Positions 27,881-46,482 are shown, numbered from the stretch's first letter. The stretch: DNA of 64,000 bases from Chloroflexota bacterium (GCA_005880985.1 VBIQ01000010.1:62001-126000); one strand, 5' to 3'. A program made the numbers and translations. Notes: generated by a model from the letters alone, not told the origin.

Positions 27881-28512
27881 AGATCCTGGCGTTGGACGCC
27901 TCGGCCCGGCGGCGCGCCGTGACCGTCGTCGCCGACGCCGGCGGGTCGCTGCTGGAGGAGCGGCGCACCACCGGCACCGGGTCCGCCGAGGCGCTGCTCG
28001 CCGCGATCGGGCCGCTGCTCACCGGCGGCGTGGATGCGGTGGTGGTGGCGGTCGGCCCCGGCTCCTACACCGGGGTGCGGGCCGCCATGGCCATCGCCCT
28101 CGGCCTGGCCCAGGCGGCGTCGATTCCGGTGCACGGGGTGGGATCGCTGGAGGTGGTTGCCCATGCCGCCCCCGCGGCGCTGCCGCGGGTCCGCGCCGTC
28201 GCCGACGCCGGCCGCGGGGCGGCCTACATCGCCGACTACCGGCGCGAGGGTGGCGTGCTGCGGGCCGAGTCGGAACCGGTGAGGGTCGAGCTCGCTGCGG
28301 TGGCGACTCCCGACCGCCCGGCGGTCAGCCTCGACGCGCTCAACCTGGCCGGCGTCGTGGCGCATCCGGAGAGGGCGGGCGCTGCCCTTGCCGCCGCCGC
28401 CGCCGCCGCGGTGGCGGCGGCGCCGCTCGACATCCCTCGCCTCACGCAGGTCTTTGTGGGTGCGGGACGTCACCAGCGCGTCGCCGGTCGCACGCCACCG
28501 CCGCGCGTATGA
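27877..28512 (+). CDS. tsaB: tRNA t6A biosynthesis protein TsaB
   Basis: TsaB is the non-catalytic ASKHA partner of TsaD. The 211-residue product begins MKILALDASA and has the family's AVGPGSYTGVRAAMAIA segment and AVADAGRGAAYIA. It carries a poly-Ala stretch near residue 170. The ATGA overlaps with tsaE before it and rimI after it show tight coupling. Confidence 0.92.
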   Translation: MKILALDASARRRAVTVVADAGGSLLEERRTTGTGSAEALLAAIGPLLTGGVDAVVVAVGPGSYTGVRAAMAIALGLAQAASIPVHGVGSLEVVAHAAPAALPRVRAVADAGRGAAYIADYRREGGVLRAESEPVRVELAAVATPDRPAVSLDALNLAGVVAHPERAGAALAAAAAAAVAAAPLDIPRLTQVFVGAGRHQRVAGRTPPPRV

Positions 28513-29117
28513 TGACCGTGGGTGACCACAGCGGCACCTCATCGAGTCCATCAGCGGCGAAGACATTGCAGGTTGTTCCCCGGCTCACCATCGAGCCCAT
28601 GCGCGAGGATGACATCCCCCTCGTGCAGGCGATCGAACGAGAAGTCTTCCTGACACCCTGGCCCAAGAACGCCTACCACCGCGAGCTCGCGCAGAACCGC
28701 CAGGCCAGCTACATCGTGCTCCGCCACGACGGTCAGATCGTCGGCTATGGCGGTCTCTGGAAGGTGCTGGACGAGGCGCACGTCACCACCATCGGCGTGC
28801 GCGCCAGCGACCAGCACAAGGGACACGGCCGCGCCCTCCTCACCGCGCTCATCCAGCGCGCCTACACCCTGGGAGCCCGGTGGGTGACACTGGAGGTGCG
28901 CAACAGCAACGACCACGCCATCCGCCTCTACGAAGCGTTCGGCTTCAAGTGCATCGGCCGGCGTCGCGGGTACTACACCGACAACGGTGAGGACGCGATC
29001 ATCATGTGGAGCGACAGCATCCACGCCCCCGCCTTCAAGCGGAACTTCCGGCGATTGCTCAGCGGCTTCGACATCCCGGGTCTCGGTGCCGAGCCGAACG
29101 ACGAATATCCTCGTTGA
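28509..29117 (+). CDS. rimI: RimI-like ribosomal protein alanine N-acetyltransferase
   Basis: A GNAT acetyltransferase. Members beside tsaB/tsaD acetylate N-terminal Ala of S18 or other proteins. The 202-residue product shows LTIEPMREDDIPLVQAIERE, the acetyl-CoA motif QHKGHGRALLTALI and the C-terminal NDHAIRLYEAFGFKCIGRRR with Tyr-Tyr after it. It has an N-terminal extension of about 25 residues, since ATG 28509 gives the ATGA overlap with tsaB, and a C-terminal tail of about 30 residues. The stop overlaps the TTG of tsaD. Confidence 0.9.
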   Translation: MMTVGDHSGTSSSPSAAKTLQVVPRLTIEPMREDDIPLVQAIEREVFLTPWPKNAYHRELAQNRQASYIVLRHDGQIVGYGGLWKVLDEAHVTTIGVRASDQHKGHGRALLTALIQRAYTLGARWVTLEVRNSNDHAIRLYEAFGFKCIGRRRGYYTDNGEDAIIMWSDSIHAPAFKRNFRRLLSGFDIPGLGAEPNDEYPR

Positions 29118-30127
29118 ATCTGCTCGCCATCGAGACCTCCTGCGACGAGACCGCCGCCGCGGTGCTGCGTGACGGGCGCGAGGTGCTTTCCTCGGTGGTG
29201 GCGTCGCAGGTGGCGCTGCACGCCGACTACGGTGGTGTCGTCCCCGAGCTGGCGGCTCGCGCCCACCTGGAGGTGATCGCTACCACGGTCGACGCGGCGC
29301 TCGACGCCCTGCCTGGCGGATGGGACGACCTCGAGGCGATGGCGGTCACCCGCGGCCCGGGCCTGGCCGGATGCCTGCTGGTCGGCACCTGTTATGCCCA
29401 GGCGGCGGCGGCGGCGCGCCGGCTCCCCGTCGTCGGCGTCTCCCACCTCGCCGGTCACGTCTACAGTGCCTGGCTCGCCGACCCGTCACTGGAGCCGCCG
29501 TTTCTCGCCCTGGTGGTCAGCGGCGGCCACACCGACCTGGTCCTGCTTCGCGACCACGGCGACGCGGTGCACCTCGCCGCCACCCGCGACGACGCGGCCG
29601 GTGAGGCCTTCGACAAGGTGGCGCGGATGCTCGGCCTGGCCTATCCGGGTGGCCCCTCCGTGGAGCGCGCCGCCGCCGCCGGCGACCCCGGCCGGTTCCC
29701 CCTACCGCGCACCCACCTCGAGGGTAGCTTCTCCTTCAGCGGCCTGAAGACCGCCGTCCGCTACGCGGTGCGCGACCTCGGTGCCGCCGCTCTCACCGGG
29801 GCGGGAACCCCGCGCGACCCGGCGACCCTGGCCGGCCTCGCGGCCTCCTTCCAGGCGGCCGCGGTCGACCAGCTGGTCACCGGACTGGTCCGGGCCGCGG
29901 AGCGCACCGGGGCGGAGCGGGTCGCGGTGGTGGGCGGCGTGGCCGCCAACCAGGCCCTCCGGGCGGCGGTGCGCGAGCGGCTGGGCGGGGCGGTGGTGAT
30001 CCCCCCGATGGCGCTCTGCACCGACAACGCGGCCATGGTGGGCGCGGCCGGCTGGCAGCGCCTGATGCGTCGCGGCGGCGATCCGCTGGGCTTCACCGTC
30101 GATCCGGCGCTCGACGAGTTCGCCTGA
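29114..30127 (+). CDS. tsaD: tRNA N6-adenosine threonylcarbamoyltransferase TsaD
   Basis: TsaD moves the threonylcarbamoyl group from TC-AMP to A37 of ANN-decoding tRNAs. The 337-residue protein has NLLAIETSCDETAAAVL, the metal-binding SHLAGHVYS, VVSGGHTDLVLL, FSFSGLKTAVR and the late DNAAMVG motif. Start TTG 29114 overlaps the rimI stop (TTGA). With Sua5 at the left end of the window, all four essential t6A genes are present. Confidence 0.95.
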   Translation: MNLLAIETSCDETAAAVLRDGREVLSSVVASQVALHADYGGVVPELAARAHLEVIATTVDAALDALPGGWDDLEAMAVTRGPGLAGCLLVGTCYAQAAAAARRLPVVGVSHLAGHVYSAWLADPSLEPPFLALVVSGGHTDLVLLRDHGDAVHLAATRDDAAGEAFDKVARMLGLAYPGGPSVERAAAAGDPGRFPLPRTHLEGSFSFSGLKTAVRYAVRDLGAAALTGAGTPRDPATLAGLAASFQAAAVDQLVTGLVRAAERTGAERVAVVGGVAANQALRAAVRERLGGAVVIPPMALCTDNAAMVGAAGWQRLMRRGGDPLGFTVDPALDEFA

Positions 30128-30204
30128 CGGCACTTCGGGCCGGGATCGCGCGACGTCGCTCTGCGACCGTTGTGAGATGAAAGCTTGACCCCGCTTGTCG
30201 GGAT

Positions 30205-30223
30205 TAGGCTACCCTAAGAAAAC
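30205..30223 (+). promoter_or_regulatory. DtxR/IdeR-type iron or manganese box
   Basis: TTAGG (30205-30209) and CCTAA (30214-30218) form a perfect 5-bp inverted repeat with a 4-base spacer. Against the 19-bp IdeR/DtxR consensus I count 14 matches. A TTGACC -35-like hexamer (30186-30191) lies just upstream and TA-rich -10 candidates (TAGGCT, TACCCT) fall inside the box, so repressor binding would block the promoter. The next gene is a ZIP metal transporter. Confidence 0.7.
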
Positions 30224-30270
30224 CACGGGTCTGCGCGGGTCGCGGAGCGCGCGCCCACAGGAGGAGGTCG

Positions 30271-31107
30271 ATGAGCTTCGCCGGGACCGCCGGCCTTGGT
30301 GCCGTCGCCGGCTTCACCATTCTCCTCGGGCTTCCGGTGGCCCGGATCGGGCGGCCGGGGACGGCGCGGCTGTCCTTCCTCAACGCGGCCTCGATCGGCA
30401 TCCTGCTCTTCATCTTCTTCGACGTCATCCGCAGCGCCAGCGAGACGATCACCGGTGCGCTCGATCACGACCGGGCCCGGGGAACCGGCTACGCGGCGCT
30501 GCTCGCCGCCGGGCTGACCGTCGGCGTCCTCGGACTGATCGTCTTCGAGCGCTTCACCCTGGGGCGGCGTCGCAAGGGGATGCCCAGCGGCCCCGGGGCG
30601 ATGGCGATGGCGGTCGCCCTCCCCGCCGCCACCGCCAAGCGGCGAGAGCCGCTTGCTCCGGCAGCGCGAGTCGCCCTGCTGATCGCCGTCGGCATCGGTC
30701 TGCACAACTTCTCCGAAGGCCTGGCGATCGGCCAGTCGGCCCGCGCCGGCACCTACTCGCTCCTCTACCTGCTGGTCATCGGCTTCGGGCTGCACAACAT
30801 CACCGAGGGGTTCGGCATCACCGCCCCGCTGAGCGGGCACCGGCCTACCTGGCGGTTCCTCGGGTTGCTGGGGCTGATCGGGGGCGGCCCCACCCTGGTG
30901 GGAGCGGTGGCCGGGTACCCCTTCCAGAGCGCGGCCGTCTCGGTGCTCTTCCTCGCCCTGGCGGCGGGGGCGATCGTCTACGTCATCGGCGAGCTGCAGC
31001 ATGCGGGCCGCAAGATCGGCGCCCACCACGTCGCGGGGATGGGCATCCTGGCGGGCTTCCTGGCCGGGTACGCCACCGACCTGCTGCTCCACGCCGCCGG
31101 CGCCTGA
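30271..31107 (+). CDS. ZIP-family divalent metal transporter
   Basis: A 278-residue membrane protein with about eight helices. The metal-translocating helices carry GIGLHNFSEGLAIG (helix IV) and GFGLHNITEGFGIT (helix V), each with the His and Glu ligands of ZIP proteins. ZIP carriers bring Zn, Fe or Mn into the cell. Start ATG 30271 has GGAGGAGG eight bases upstream. A DtxR/IdeR-type box 50 bases ahead suggests metal-dependent repression and hence Fe2+ or Mn2+ as cargo; that is inference. Confidence 0.9.
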   Translation: MSFAGTAGLGAVAGFTILLGLPVARIGRPGTARLSFLNAASIGILLFIFFDVIRSASETITGALDHDRARGTGYAALLAAGLTVGVLGLIVFERFTLGRRRKGMPSGPGAMAMAVALPAATAKRREPLAPAARVALLIAVGIGLHNFSEGLAIGQSARAGTYSLLYLLVIGFGLHNITEGFGITAPLSGHRPTWRFLGLLGLIGGGPTLVGAVAGYPFQSAAVSVLFLALAAGAIVYVIGELQHAGRKIGAHHVAGMGILAGFLAGYATDLLLHAAGA

Positions 31108-31130
31108 CGGGGGTGGCGGCAGCCCCGCCC

Positions 31131-31160
31131 TTGCCCCTCTGGCACTCGGTCGAGTAGAGT
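31131..31160 (+). promoter_or_regulatory. groESL promoter
   Basis: TTGCCC (31131-31136) and TAGAGT (31155-31160) with an 18-base spacer form a reasonable housekeeping-sigma promoter. It ends two bases before the CIRCE operator, so the operator covers the transcription start. Confidence 0.55.
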
Positions 31161-31161
31161 G

Positions 31162-31188
31162 TTAGCACTCTCTGTCTGTGAGTGCTAG
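31162..31188 (+). promoter_or_regulatory. CIRCE operator (HrcA binding site)
   Basis: TTAGCACTC (31162-31170), nine bases, then GAGTGCTAG (31180-31188). This matches the CIRCE consensus of 9-N9-9 with a single mismatch at the last base. HrcA binds it to repress the groESL operon until heat stress. hrcA itself is not in the window. Confidence 0.95.
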
Positions 31189-31263
31189 CGCCCTGGGGCC
31201 GCCCGCGCCAGGGCACCGTCCAGCAGCCTGAGCGTTTTCCATCTGTGGAGGAGGTCTGAACCT

Positions 31264-31572
31264 GTGGCCCTGAACCTGCGTCCTCTCGCCGATCGTGTCG
31301 TCGTCAAGCCCCTCGAGCGCGAGGAGGTCACCAAGAGCGGCATCGTGCTCCCGGACACGGCCAGGGAGAAGCCCCAGGAGGGCCTGGTCGAGGCGGTGGG
31401 CAACGGTCGCTTCAACGAGCAGAGCGGCCAGCGCGTCGCCCTCGACGTCACCGTCGGCGACAAGGTGATCTTCGCGAAGTACGCCGGCAGTGAGGTCAAG
31501 ATCGACGACGTCGAGTACCTGATCCTGTCCGAGAAGGACATCCTCGCCGTCGTCGCCAACGGCAAGAAGTAA
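31264..31572 (+). CDS. groES: Co-chaperonin GroES
   Basis: GroES caps the GroEL chamber. The 102-residue protein has [20 protein letters not shown] at the N-terminus, the mobile loop [17 protein letters not shown] and the C-terminal [13 protein letters not shown]. Start GTG 31264 follows a strong GGAGGAGG. It is the first gene behind the CIRCE element and is followed nine bases later by groEL. Confidence 0.97.
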   Translation: MALNLRPLADRVVVKPLEREEVTKSGIVLPDTAREKPQEGLVEAVGNGRFNEQSGQRVALDVTVGDKVIFAKYAGSEVKIDDVEYLILSEKDILAVVANGKK

Positions 31573-31581
31573 CGCGTCTCG

Positions 31582-33312
<1,731 letters not shown>

Positions 33313-33354
33313 CGGATGGGGGCGTTTCCGGGGTGGCTGCGGTAGCGTAGGAGC

Positions 33355-34262
33355 ATGAGCGGACCAAGCCCGGAACGACCTGTCCGCATCGCGGTGGCTC
33401 AGTACGAGCCGCACGTCGGTGAGGTCGAGCGCAATCGCCAGCTGGCATCGCGCTGGGCCACCGCCGCCGCCGACGCGGGAGCGCAGCTGGTGGTGCTCCC
33501 CGAGCTGGCCAGCAGCGGGTACACCTTCGATTCCGTCGAGGAGGCGGAGGCCTGCGCCGAAGACGCCGACACCGGCGCGACGGTGCAGGCGCTGACATCG
33601 CTCTGTCGCCAGCGCGGTATCCATGTCGTCACCGGTCTCGACGAGCGGGCTGGCGGAGAGCGCTACAACAGCGCGGTGCTGCTGGGACCCTCGGGGCGAC
33701 TCGCCACCTATCGCAAGCTGCACCTGTACAACGACGAGAGGTCGTGGTTCGCCCCGGGCGGTGAGCTGCCACTGGTCGACCTGCCCTTCGGTCGCGTCGG
33801 CATGATCATCTGCTTCGACCTCTGGTTCCCCGAGGCGGCACGGGCGCTGGCGCTGTCGGGCGCGGAGATCGTGGCACTGCCGACGAACTGGGTCGCGTCG
33901 TTCAAGCGGACGGTCTTCGACCAGCACGGTTACTGCCAGGCCAACTATGTGGCCATGGCCACGGCGGCGCAGAACGGTGTGGTCATGGCCTGCGCCGACC
34001 GCATCGGTACCGAGCGGGGCGTCCCCTTCCTCGGATCCTCGATCATCGTCGCCGCCGATGGCTGGCCGGTTGCCGGGCCGGCGTCGCGCGACGGCGAGGC
34101 ACTGCTGGTCGCCGACGTCGATCTCGCCGACGTCGCCCGCTCTCGCCGGCGCACGCCGCGCAACGACCTGCTCGGCGATCGGCGTCCGGCGGGCTACACG
34201 GCGGTGCTCGTGTCCTCCGACCAGCCGAGCGCGTCCGCCCCGGACGCTGTCACCGTAACCCC

Positions 34263-34266
<4 letters not shown>
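33355..34266 (+). CDS. Nitrilase-superfamily carbon-nitrogen hydrolase
   Basis: A 303-residue amidase-type enzyme with the Glu-Lys-Cys triad: Glu in VVLPELASSGYTF, Lys in TYRKLHLYNDE and Cys in GMIICFDLWFPEAAR. The family hydrolyses amides, nitriles or N-carbamoyl groups; the substrate here is not evident. ATG 33355 has AGGAG just upstream, and a TAGCGT -10-like hexamer six bases before the ATG. The stop overlaps the CTG start proposed for pcrA. Confidence 0.88.
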
Positions 34267-38485
<4,219 letters not shown>

Positions 38486-38493
38486 GCGCCACA

Positions 38494-40617
38494 ATGGATG
38501 GCATGGCGGAGGTGACCAGCAAGCGGGCGGCGCGGCTCATCGACGAGCCGGAGCTGCTCCGCGAGCGGCTGCGGGCCGCCCCCGAGTCGGCGGGCGTCTA
38601 CCTGATGCGCGACCTCGGGGCGCGGGTGATGTACGTCGGCAAGGCGGCCAACCTGCGCAGCCGCCTGCGCTCCTACTTCGCCGGTCTCGACTCGCTTCCC
38701 CTGCGGACCCGGCAGCTGGTCGACCGGGTCTTCGACTTCGAGGTGATCGCCTGCCTCAACGAGCGCGAGGCGCTGATCCTCGAGAACACCCTGATCAAAC
38801 GTTACCGTCCGCGCTTCAACGTTCGCCTCAAGGATGACAAGAACTATCTTTACCTGAAGATCCCCCGGCCCGGGATGCACGATGTCGCCGCCCCGGGAAC
38901 GGCACGCGAGGAGGAGCGGCTGCCTCGCGGCGAGGCAGCGGCCCGGGCCACCCTGTTCCCGCGTCCCTACTACTCACGCCGGATGGCCCGCGACGGTGCT
39001 CGCTACTTCGGCCCCTACACCAGCGCCCAGTCGTTGCGCACCACCGTCAAATCGCTGCGAGCCATCTTCCCCTTCCGCACCTGCAGCGACGAGATCTTCC
39101 GCCGCGGCCGGGTCTGCCTCGACTACCACATCAAGCGCTGCAGCGGCCCCTGTGAAGGCTTGATCGGCTCCGACGACTACGGGCGGCTGCTCGACCAGGT
39201 GGAGATGTTCATGGAGGGCCGGTCGGCGGTGCTGACCGCTCAGCTGCACCGCCAGATGGAGGAGGCCGCCGCCCATTTCGACTACGAAGCGGCGGCGCGC
39301 CATCGCGACCGGCTCCGGGCCGTGGATCGCATCGCCCAGCGGCAGAAGATGATCCACGGGGGTCGCAAGGAGCAGGACTGCCTGGCCATCGCCCTCGAGG
39401 GGGGGCGCGGCATGGTGGCGGTGCTGTCGGTGCGCGAAGCCAAGGTGACGGGCATGGAGACCTACGAGCTCGAGGGCGTCGCCGACCTCGCCGCCGGCGC
39501 CTGCCTGGGAAGCTTCGTCTCCCAGTACTATGGCAGTGCCACCCAGGTGCCGCGCGTGGTGCTGGTCTCCGACCAGCTCGACGAGCCCGAAGTCCTGGCC
39601 GACTTCCTCACCGCCCAGCGTGGCGGCCCGGTCGACCTTCGGGTGCCGCAGCGCGGGCCGATGCGCGAGCTGGTGGATCAGGCGCGCGAGACGGCGCGCA
39701 CCGCCCTCGGACAGGCGCGCATCAAGGCCGACTTCGACGCCGACCGCACCGAGGCGTTGCTCGCCGACCTGCAGGCGCGACTGGATCTCCCCGACCTGCC
39801 TCGCCGCATCGAGTGCTACGACATCAGCAACACGATGGGAACCAACTCGGTGGGTTCGATGGTTGTCTTCGAGGACGGACGGCCGCGATCGGCGCACTAC
39901 CGGCACTTCGGCATCCGGACGGTCGAGGGATCCAACGACGTTGCCTCGATGCAGGAGACGCTGCGCCGGCGGTTCACCCGTTACCTCCGCGCCGCTGCCG
40001 AGGAGGGCGTCGACGACGTCGCGCAGACCGGTGGCGACGTCGCGGTCGACGACCCGGCGGGGAGCAACGGCGGTCTCGATGGCGGCGGGGACGAGCTGGG
40101 GGTGGCGGAATCGGGCAACGGTGTCGCCGGCGGCGGTCCTCGCGGGCGGCGCCGGCGGCGACGGGCCGCGGCCGGCGAGGACAGCTTCGGCATCCTTCCC
40201 GACCTGGTGCTGATCGACGGCGGCAAGGGACAGCTGAGCGCGGCGCGCGAGGTGATGGCGGCGGCGGGGCTGAGTCACATCCCGAGCTTCGGCCTCGCCA
40301 AGCGCAACGAGGAGCTCTTCCGGCCCGATGCCGCGGCTCCCATCCTGATCCCCCACGACAGTCCCACGCTCTTCCTGCTGCAGCGCGTGCGCGACGAGGC
40401 TCACCGCTTCGCCATCACCCGCCACCGCGCCCGTCGCGGCAAGGCGGCGTTGCGCTCCCGTCTCGACGTCGTGCCCGGGCTGGGACCGGTGCGCCGGCGG
40501 GCACTGCTGCGGCGCTTCGGCAGCATCGACGGCATTCGCGAGGCCACCGTCGACGAGCTGATGTCGGTGCCCGGCATCCCGCGCACCGTGGCCCTGCGGC
40601 TCAGGGAGCTGTTGTAG
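38494..40617 (+). CDS. uvrC: Excinuclease ABC subunit C with low-complexity insertion
   Basis: UvrC makes both incisions in nucleotide excision repair. The 707-residue product has the GIY-YIG domain (PESAGVYLMRDLGARVMYVG), the Cys cluster, UVR motif, the RNase H-like endonuclease (ECYDISNTMGTNSVGSMVVF, LVLIDGGKGQLSAA) and a C-terminal helix-hairpin-helix. It is about 90 residues longer than usual because of two insertions. One is a charged piece before PRPYYSRRM (about 38870-38950). The other is a Gly/Asp-rich then Arg-rich piece of about 60 residues (about 40005-40190) inside the endonuclease domain. ATG 38503 is an alternative start. Confidence 0.95.
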   Translation: MDGMAEVTSKRAARLIDEPELLRERLRAAPESAGVYLMRDLGARVMYVGKAANLRSRLRSYFAGLDSLPLRTRQLVDRVFDFEVIACLNEREALILENTLIKRYRPRFNVRLKDDKNYLYLKIPRPGMHDVAAPGTAREEERLPRGEAAARATLFPRPYYSRRMARDGARYFGPYTSAQSLRTTVKSLRAIFPFRTCSDEIFRRGRVCLDYHIKRCSGPCEGLIGSDDYGRLLDQVEMFMEGRSAVLTAQLHRQMEEAAAHFDYEAAARHRDRLRAVDRIAQRQKMIHGGRKEQDCLAIALEGGRGMVAVLSVREAKVTGMETYELEGVADLAAGACLGSFVSQYYGSATQVPRVVLVSDQLDEPEVLADFLTAQRGGPVDLRVPQRGPMRELVDQARETARTALGQARIKADFDADRTEALLADLQARLDLPDLPRRIECYDISNTMGTNSVGSMVVFEDGRPRSAHYRHFGIRTVEGSNDVASMQETLRRRFTRYLRAAAEEGVDDVAQTGGDVAVDDPAGSNGGLDGGGDELGVAESGNGVAGGGPRGRRRRRRAAAGEDSFGILPDLVLIDGGKGQLSAAREVMAAAGLSHIPSFGLAKRNEELFRPDAAAPILIPHDSPTLFLLQRVRDEAHRFAITRHRARRGKAALRSRLDVVPGLGPVRRRALLRRFGSIDGIREATVDELMSVPGIPRTVALRLRELL

Positions 40618-40636
40618 TTGGAGGATCCTGCTGGTC

Positions 40637-41037
40637 GTGGCTGACATCGATCGCACCGCCCCGCGCTGCGCGGTGTCCAGCTTCGGCTACAAGCACGGCC
40701 CGAACTCCGACGCCGACTGGGTGGTCGACGTGCGGTTTCTCGACAACCCCTTCTGGGTGCCCGAGCTGCGACCGCTGACCGGTCTGGAGGAGCCGGTTCG
40801 CGAGTTCGTGATGCGCCAGGCGGCTGCCGGGGACTTCATCCAGCGGCTCGCCAGTCTCCTGGGATGGACCCTCCAGCGCGGTCGCGATCGTGGACACAAC
40901 GGGCTCCGTGTCGCTGTCGGCTGCACCGGCGGGCGGCACCGGTCGGTGGTGATGGCGGAGGCGCTGGCACAGCAGCTGCGCCAGCAGGGCATCGAGGTCG
41001 ACCTGCGTCACCGCGATGTCGAGCGTCCGGACCCGCG

Positions 41038-41041
<4 letters not shown>
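40637..41041 (+). CDS. Standalone RapZ C-terminal-domain protein
   Basis: In full-length RapZ/YvcJ an N-terminal P-loop NTPase domain precedes a C-terminal RNA- and metabolite-binding domain. This 134-residue protein has only the latter: SSFGYKHGPNSDADWVVDVR, FLDNPFWVPELRPLTGLEEP, then GCTGGRHRSVVMAEALAQQL and HRDVERP. The P-loop part is absent, with no trace between it and uvrC (19 bases). It keeps the rapZ place in the uvrC-rapZ-(yvcK)-whiA order. The GCTGGxHRSV motif binds an anion/GlcN6P-type ligand in RapZ. Confidence 0.9.
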
Positions 41042-42958
<1,917 letters not shown>

Positions 42959-42968
42959 CTCGGGAGAC

Positions 42969-44173
<1,205 letters not shown>

Positions 44174-44177
<4 letters not shown>

Positions 44178-44947
44178 ACGCGGCCCGCATCCCGCTGGTG
44201 GCCGGCAACTGGAAGATGAACACCACCGTCCCCGAGGGATTGGCGCTGGCGTCCGAGCTACGGGCGCTGGCCCTGCCAGACGGAGTCGAGGTCGCGGTGC
44301 TTCCGCCCTTCACCCACCTGTGGCCGCTCTACGACGCTCTCGGCGGGCGCTTCGCGCTCGGCGCCCAGGACGCGTTCTGGGAGGACGCCGGCGCCTACAC
44401 CGGTGAGATCTCGCCGGCCTCGCTGTCGGGATGGTGCGACTACGTCCTGGTCGGCCACTCCGAGCGCCGTCACCTCCTGGGCGAGACCGACGAGCAGGTG
44501 TCCCACAAGCTGCGACGCGCACTGACGCACGACCTGCGAGTGATCGTCGCGGTGGGGGAGACGCTGGACGAGCGCGAACGTGGCAGCACCATCGACGTCG
44601 TGCGCCGGCAGATCTCCGCGGCCTTCGAGGGCGTTTGCCTCGCCGAGCTCGAGCGCTGCGTCGTGGCCTACGAACCGGTCTGGGCGATCGGCACCGGGCA
44701 CACGGCCACGCCCGAGCATGCGCAGGAGGTGTGCCATGTGATCCGCACCCTGCTCGACGAGCTCGATCCGGCGGCGGATGGCGAGCGCCAGCGGATCCTC
44801 TACGGCGGGAGCGTCACCGGCGAGAACGCCGCCGCACTCTTCGGCGAGCACGACATCGACGGCGGCCTAGTGGGTGGCGCGAGCCTGAACCCGGCCGAGT
44901 TCTTCGCCATCATCGTCGCTGCCGCGCGTTCGGGAGCGATCACGTGA
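44174..44947 (+). CDS. tpiA: Triosephosphate isomerase
   Basis: Interconverts dihydroxyacetone phosphate and glyceraldehyde-3-phosphate. The 257-residue barrel has AGNWKMN (catalytic Lys), VGHSERRHLLGE (catalytic His), VVAYEPVWAIGTGHTA (catalytic Glu and loop 6) and LYGGSVTGENA. Four-base overlaps join it to pgk and gpmI. Confidence 0.97.
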
Positions 44948-46482
44948 GCGCCGTCCGCCCCTTCGTGCTGGTGATATGCGACGGTTGGGGATACAACCCC
45001 GACGTCTACGGCAACGCAATCGCCGCGGCCGCGACTCCCAATCTCGATCGCCTGAGCGAGCAGTGGCCCAGCGCGCTGGTCGAGGCAAGTGGCGAAGCGG
45101 TCGGGCTGCCGCCGGGGCAGCAGGGGAACTCCGAGGTCGGGCACCTCACCATCGGCGCCGGCCGGGTCGTCTTCCAGGACCTGCCGCGCATCACCCGCGC
45201 CATCGAGACCGGCACCTTCTTCGACAACCCCGCGCTCCGCGAGGCGGTCGACCGGGCGCGCCGCAACGGCACCGCGCTGCACTGCCTGGGCCTGGTCTCG
45301 CCGGGCGGAGTCCACAGCCACATGGATCACGGTCTCGCCCTCGCCGAGCTGGCGCAGCGGCGTGGCCTGAGGCGGGTGTACTTCCACGCCTTCACCGACG
45401 GTCGCGACGAGCCGCCCACCAGCGCGGCGGGATTCGTCGCTCGATTCCGCGAGGGGCTGCAGCGGATCGGTAGCGGCCGTATCGTCTCGGTGAGCGGTCG
45501 CTACTACGCCATGGATCGCGACCGGCGCTGGGATCGCACCTCCCGCGCCTATGAGGTGGTCGCCGGCGCCGGCAGCGGCGTTGCCTGGGACCCGGTGGAG
45601 TACGTCGAGGCCAGCTACCGAGCCTCGGTCACCGATGAGTTCCTCGAGCCGGTCTCCATCGTCCCCGACGGCACCGCCCCGGTGCGCATCGATGACGGCG
45701 ACTCGGTGATCTTCTTCAACTTCCGCCCCGATCGCGCCCGGCAGCTCTGCCATGCACTGCTCGACGATGACTTCACCAGCTTCGACCGGTCGCGGATGCC
45801 ACGAGACCTCTGCTTCGTCACCTTCACCGAGTACGAGGCTGGCCTGCCGGCGGCGGTGGCCTTTCCCAAGCAGGACGTGGACGACACCCTGGCCGAGGTG
45901 GTGAGCCGCGCCGGCTTGCGCCAGTTCCACATCGCCGAGACCGAGAAGTACGCCCACGTGACCTACTTCGTGAACGGCGGCCACGAGCCACCGTTCCTCG
46001 GCGAGGACCGGCTACTGGTGCCGTCGCCCAAGGTGGCGACGTATGACCTGGTGCCCGAGATGAGCGCCCATCCCATCACCGAGGCCGTGGTGGAGCGGCT
46101 CCGAGGTGGCGACGACGCACTGGTGATCATCAACTTCGCCAACGCCGACATGGTCGGCCACACCGGTCACCTCGAGGCGACGGTGCGCGCCGTGGAGACC
46201 GTTGACGGCTGCATCGGCCGCATCGCGGAGACCGTCCTGGCCTCCGGCGGCGGCCTGCTGATGACCGCCGACCACGGCAACGCGGAACGCAACCGCGATC
46301 CCCGCGACGGGTCGCCGCTGACGGCGCACACCACCAGCCCGGTTCCGGTGCTGCTCTGCGGCACCGGCGCGCGATCGCTTCGCACCGGAGGAGGGCTGCA
46401 GGATGTCGCTCCCACCGTGCTGTCCGCGATGGACCTGCCCATCCCTGCGGCGATGACCGGCCACGACCTGACCGGCGACTGA
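44944..46482 (+). CDS. gpmI: Cofactor-independent phosphoglycerate mutase
   Basis: Converts 3- to 2-phosphoglycerate using two Mn2+ ions. The 512-residue alkaline-phosphatase-fold enzyme has LVICDGWGYNPD, GNSEVGHLTIGAGR (phosphorylated Ser), HSHMDHGLAL, the DGRDEPPTS segment and ADHGNAERNRDP. The start GTG 44944 overlaps tpiA. It converges with the phospholipase D-like gene, 30 bases apart, with no clear hairpin between them. Confidence 0.96.
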   Translation: MSAVRPFVLVICDGWGYNPDVYGNAIAAAATPNLDRLSEQWPSALVEASGEAVGLPPGQQGNSEVGHLTIGAGRVVFQDLPRITRAIETGTFFDNPALREAVDRARRNGTALHCLGLVSPGGVHSHMDHGLALAELAQRRGLRRVYFHAFTDGRDEPPTSAAGFVARFREGLQRIGSGRIVSVSGRYYAMDRDRRWDRTSRAYEVVAGAGSGVAWDPVEYVEASYRASVTDEFLEPVSIVPDGTAPVRIDDGDSVIFFNFRPDRARQLCHALLDDDFTSFDRSRMPRDLCFVTFTEYEAGLPAAVAFPKQDVDDTLAEVVSRAGLRQFHIAETEKYAHVTYFVNGGHEPPFLGEDRLLVPSPKVATYDLVPEMSAHPITEAVVERLRGGDDALVIINFANADMVGHTGHLEATVRAVETVDGCIGRIAETVLASGGGLLMTADHGNAERNRDPRDGSPLTAHTTSPVPVLLCGTGARSLRTGGGLQDVAPTVLSAMDLPIPAAMTGHDLTGD

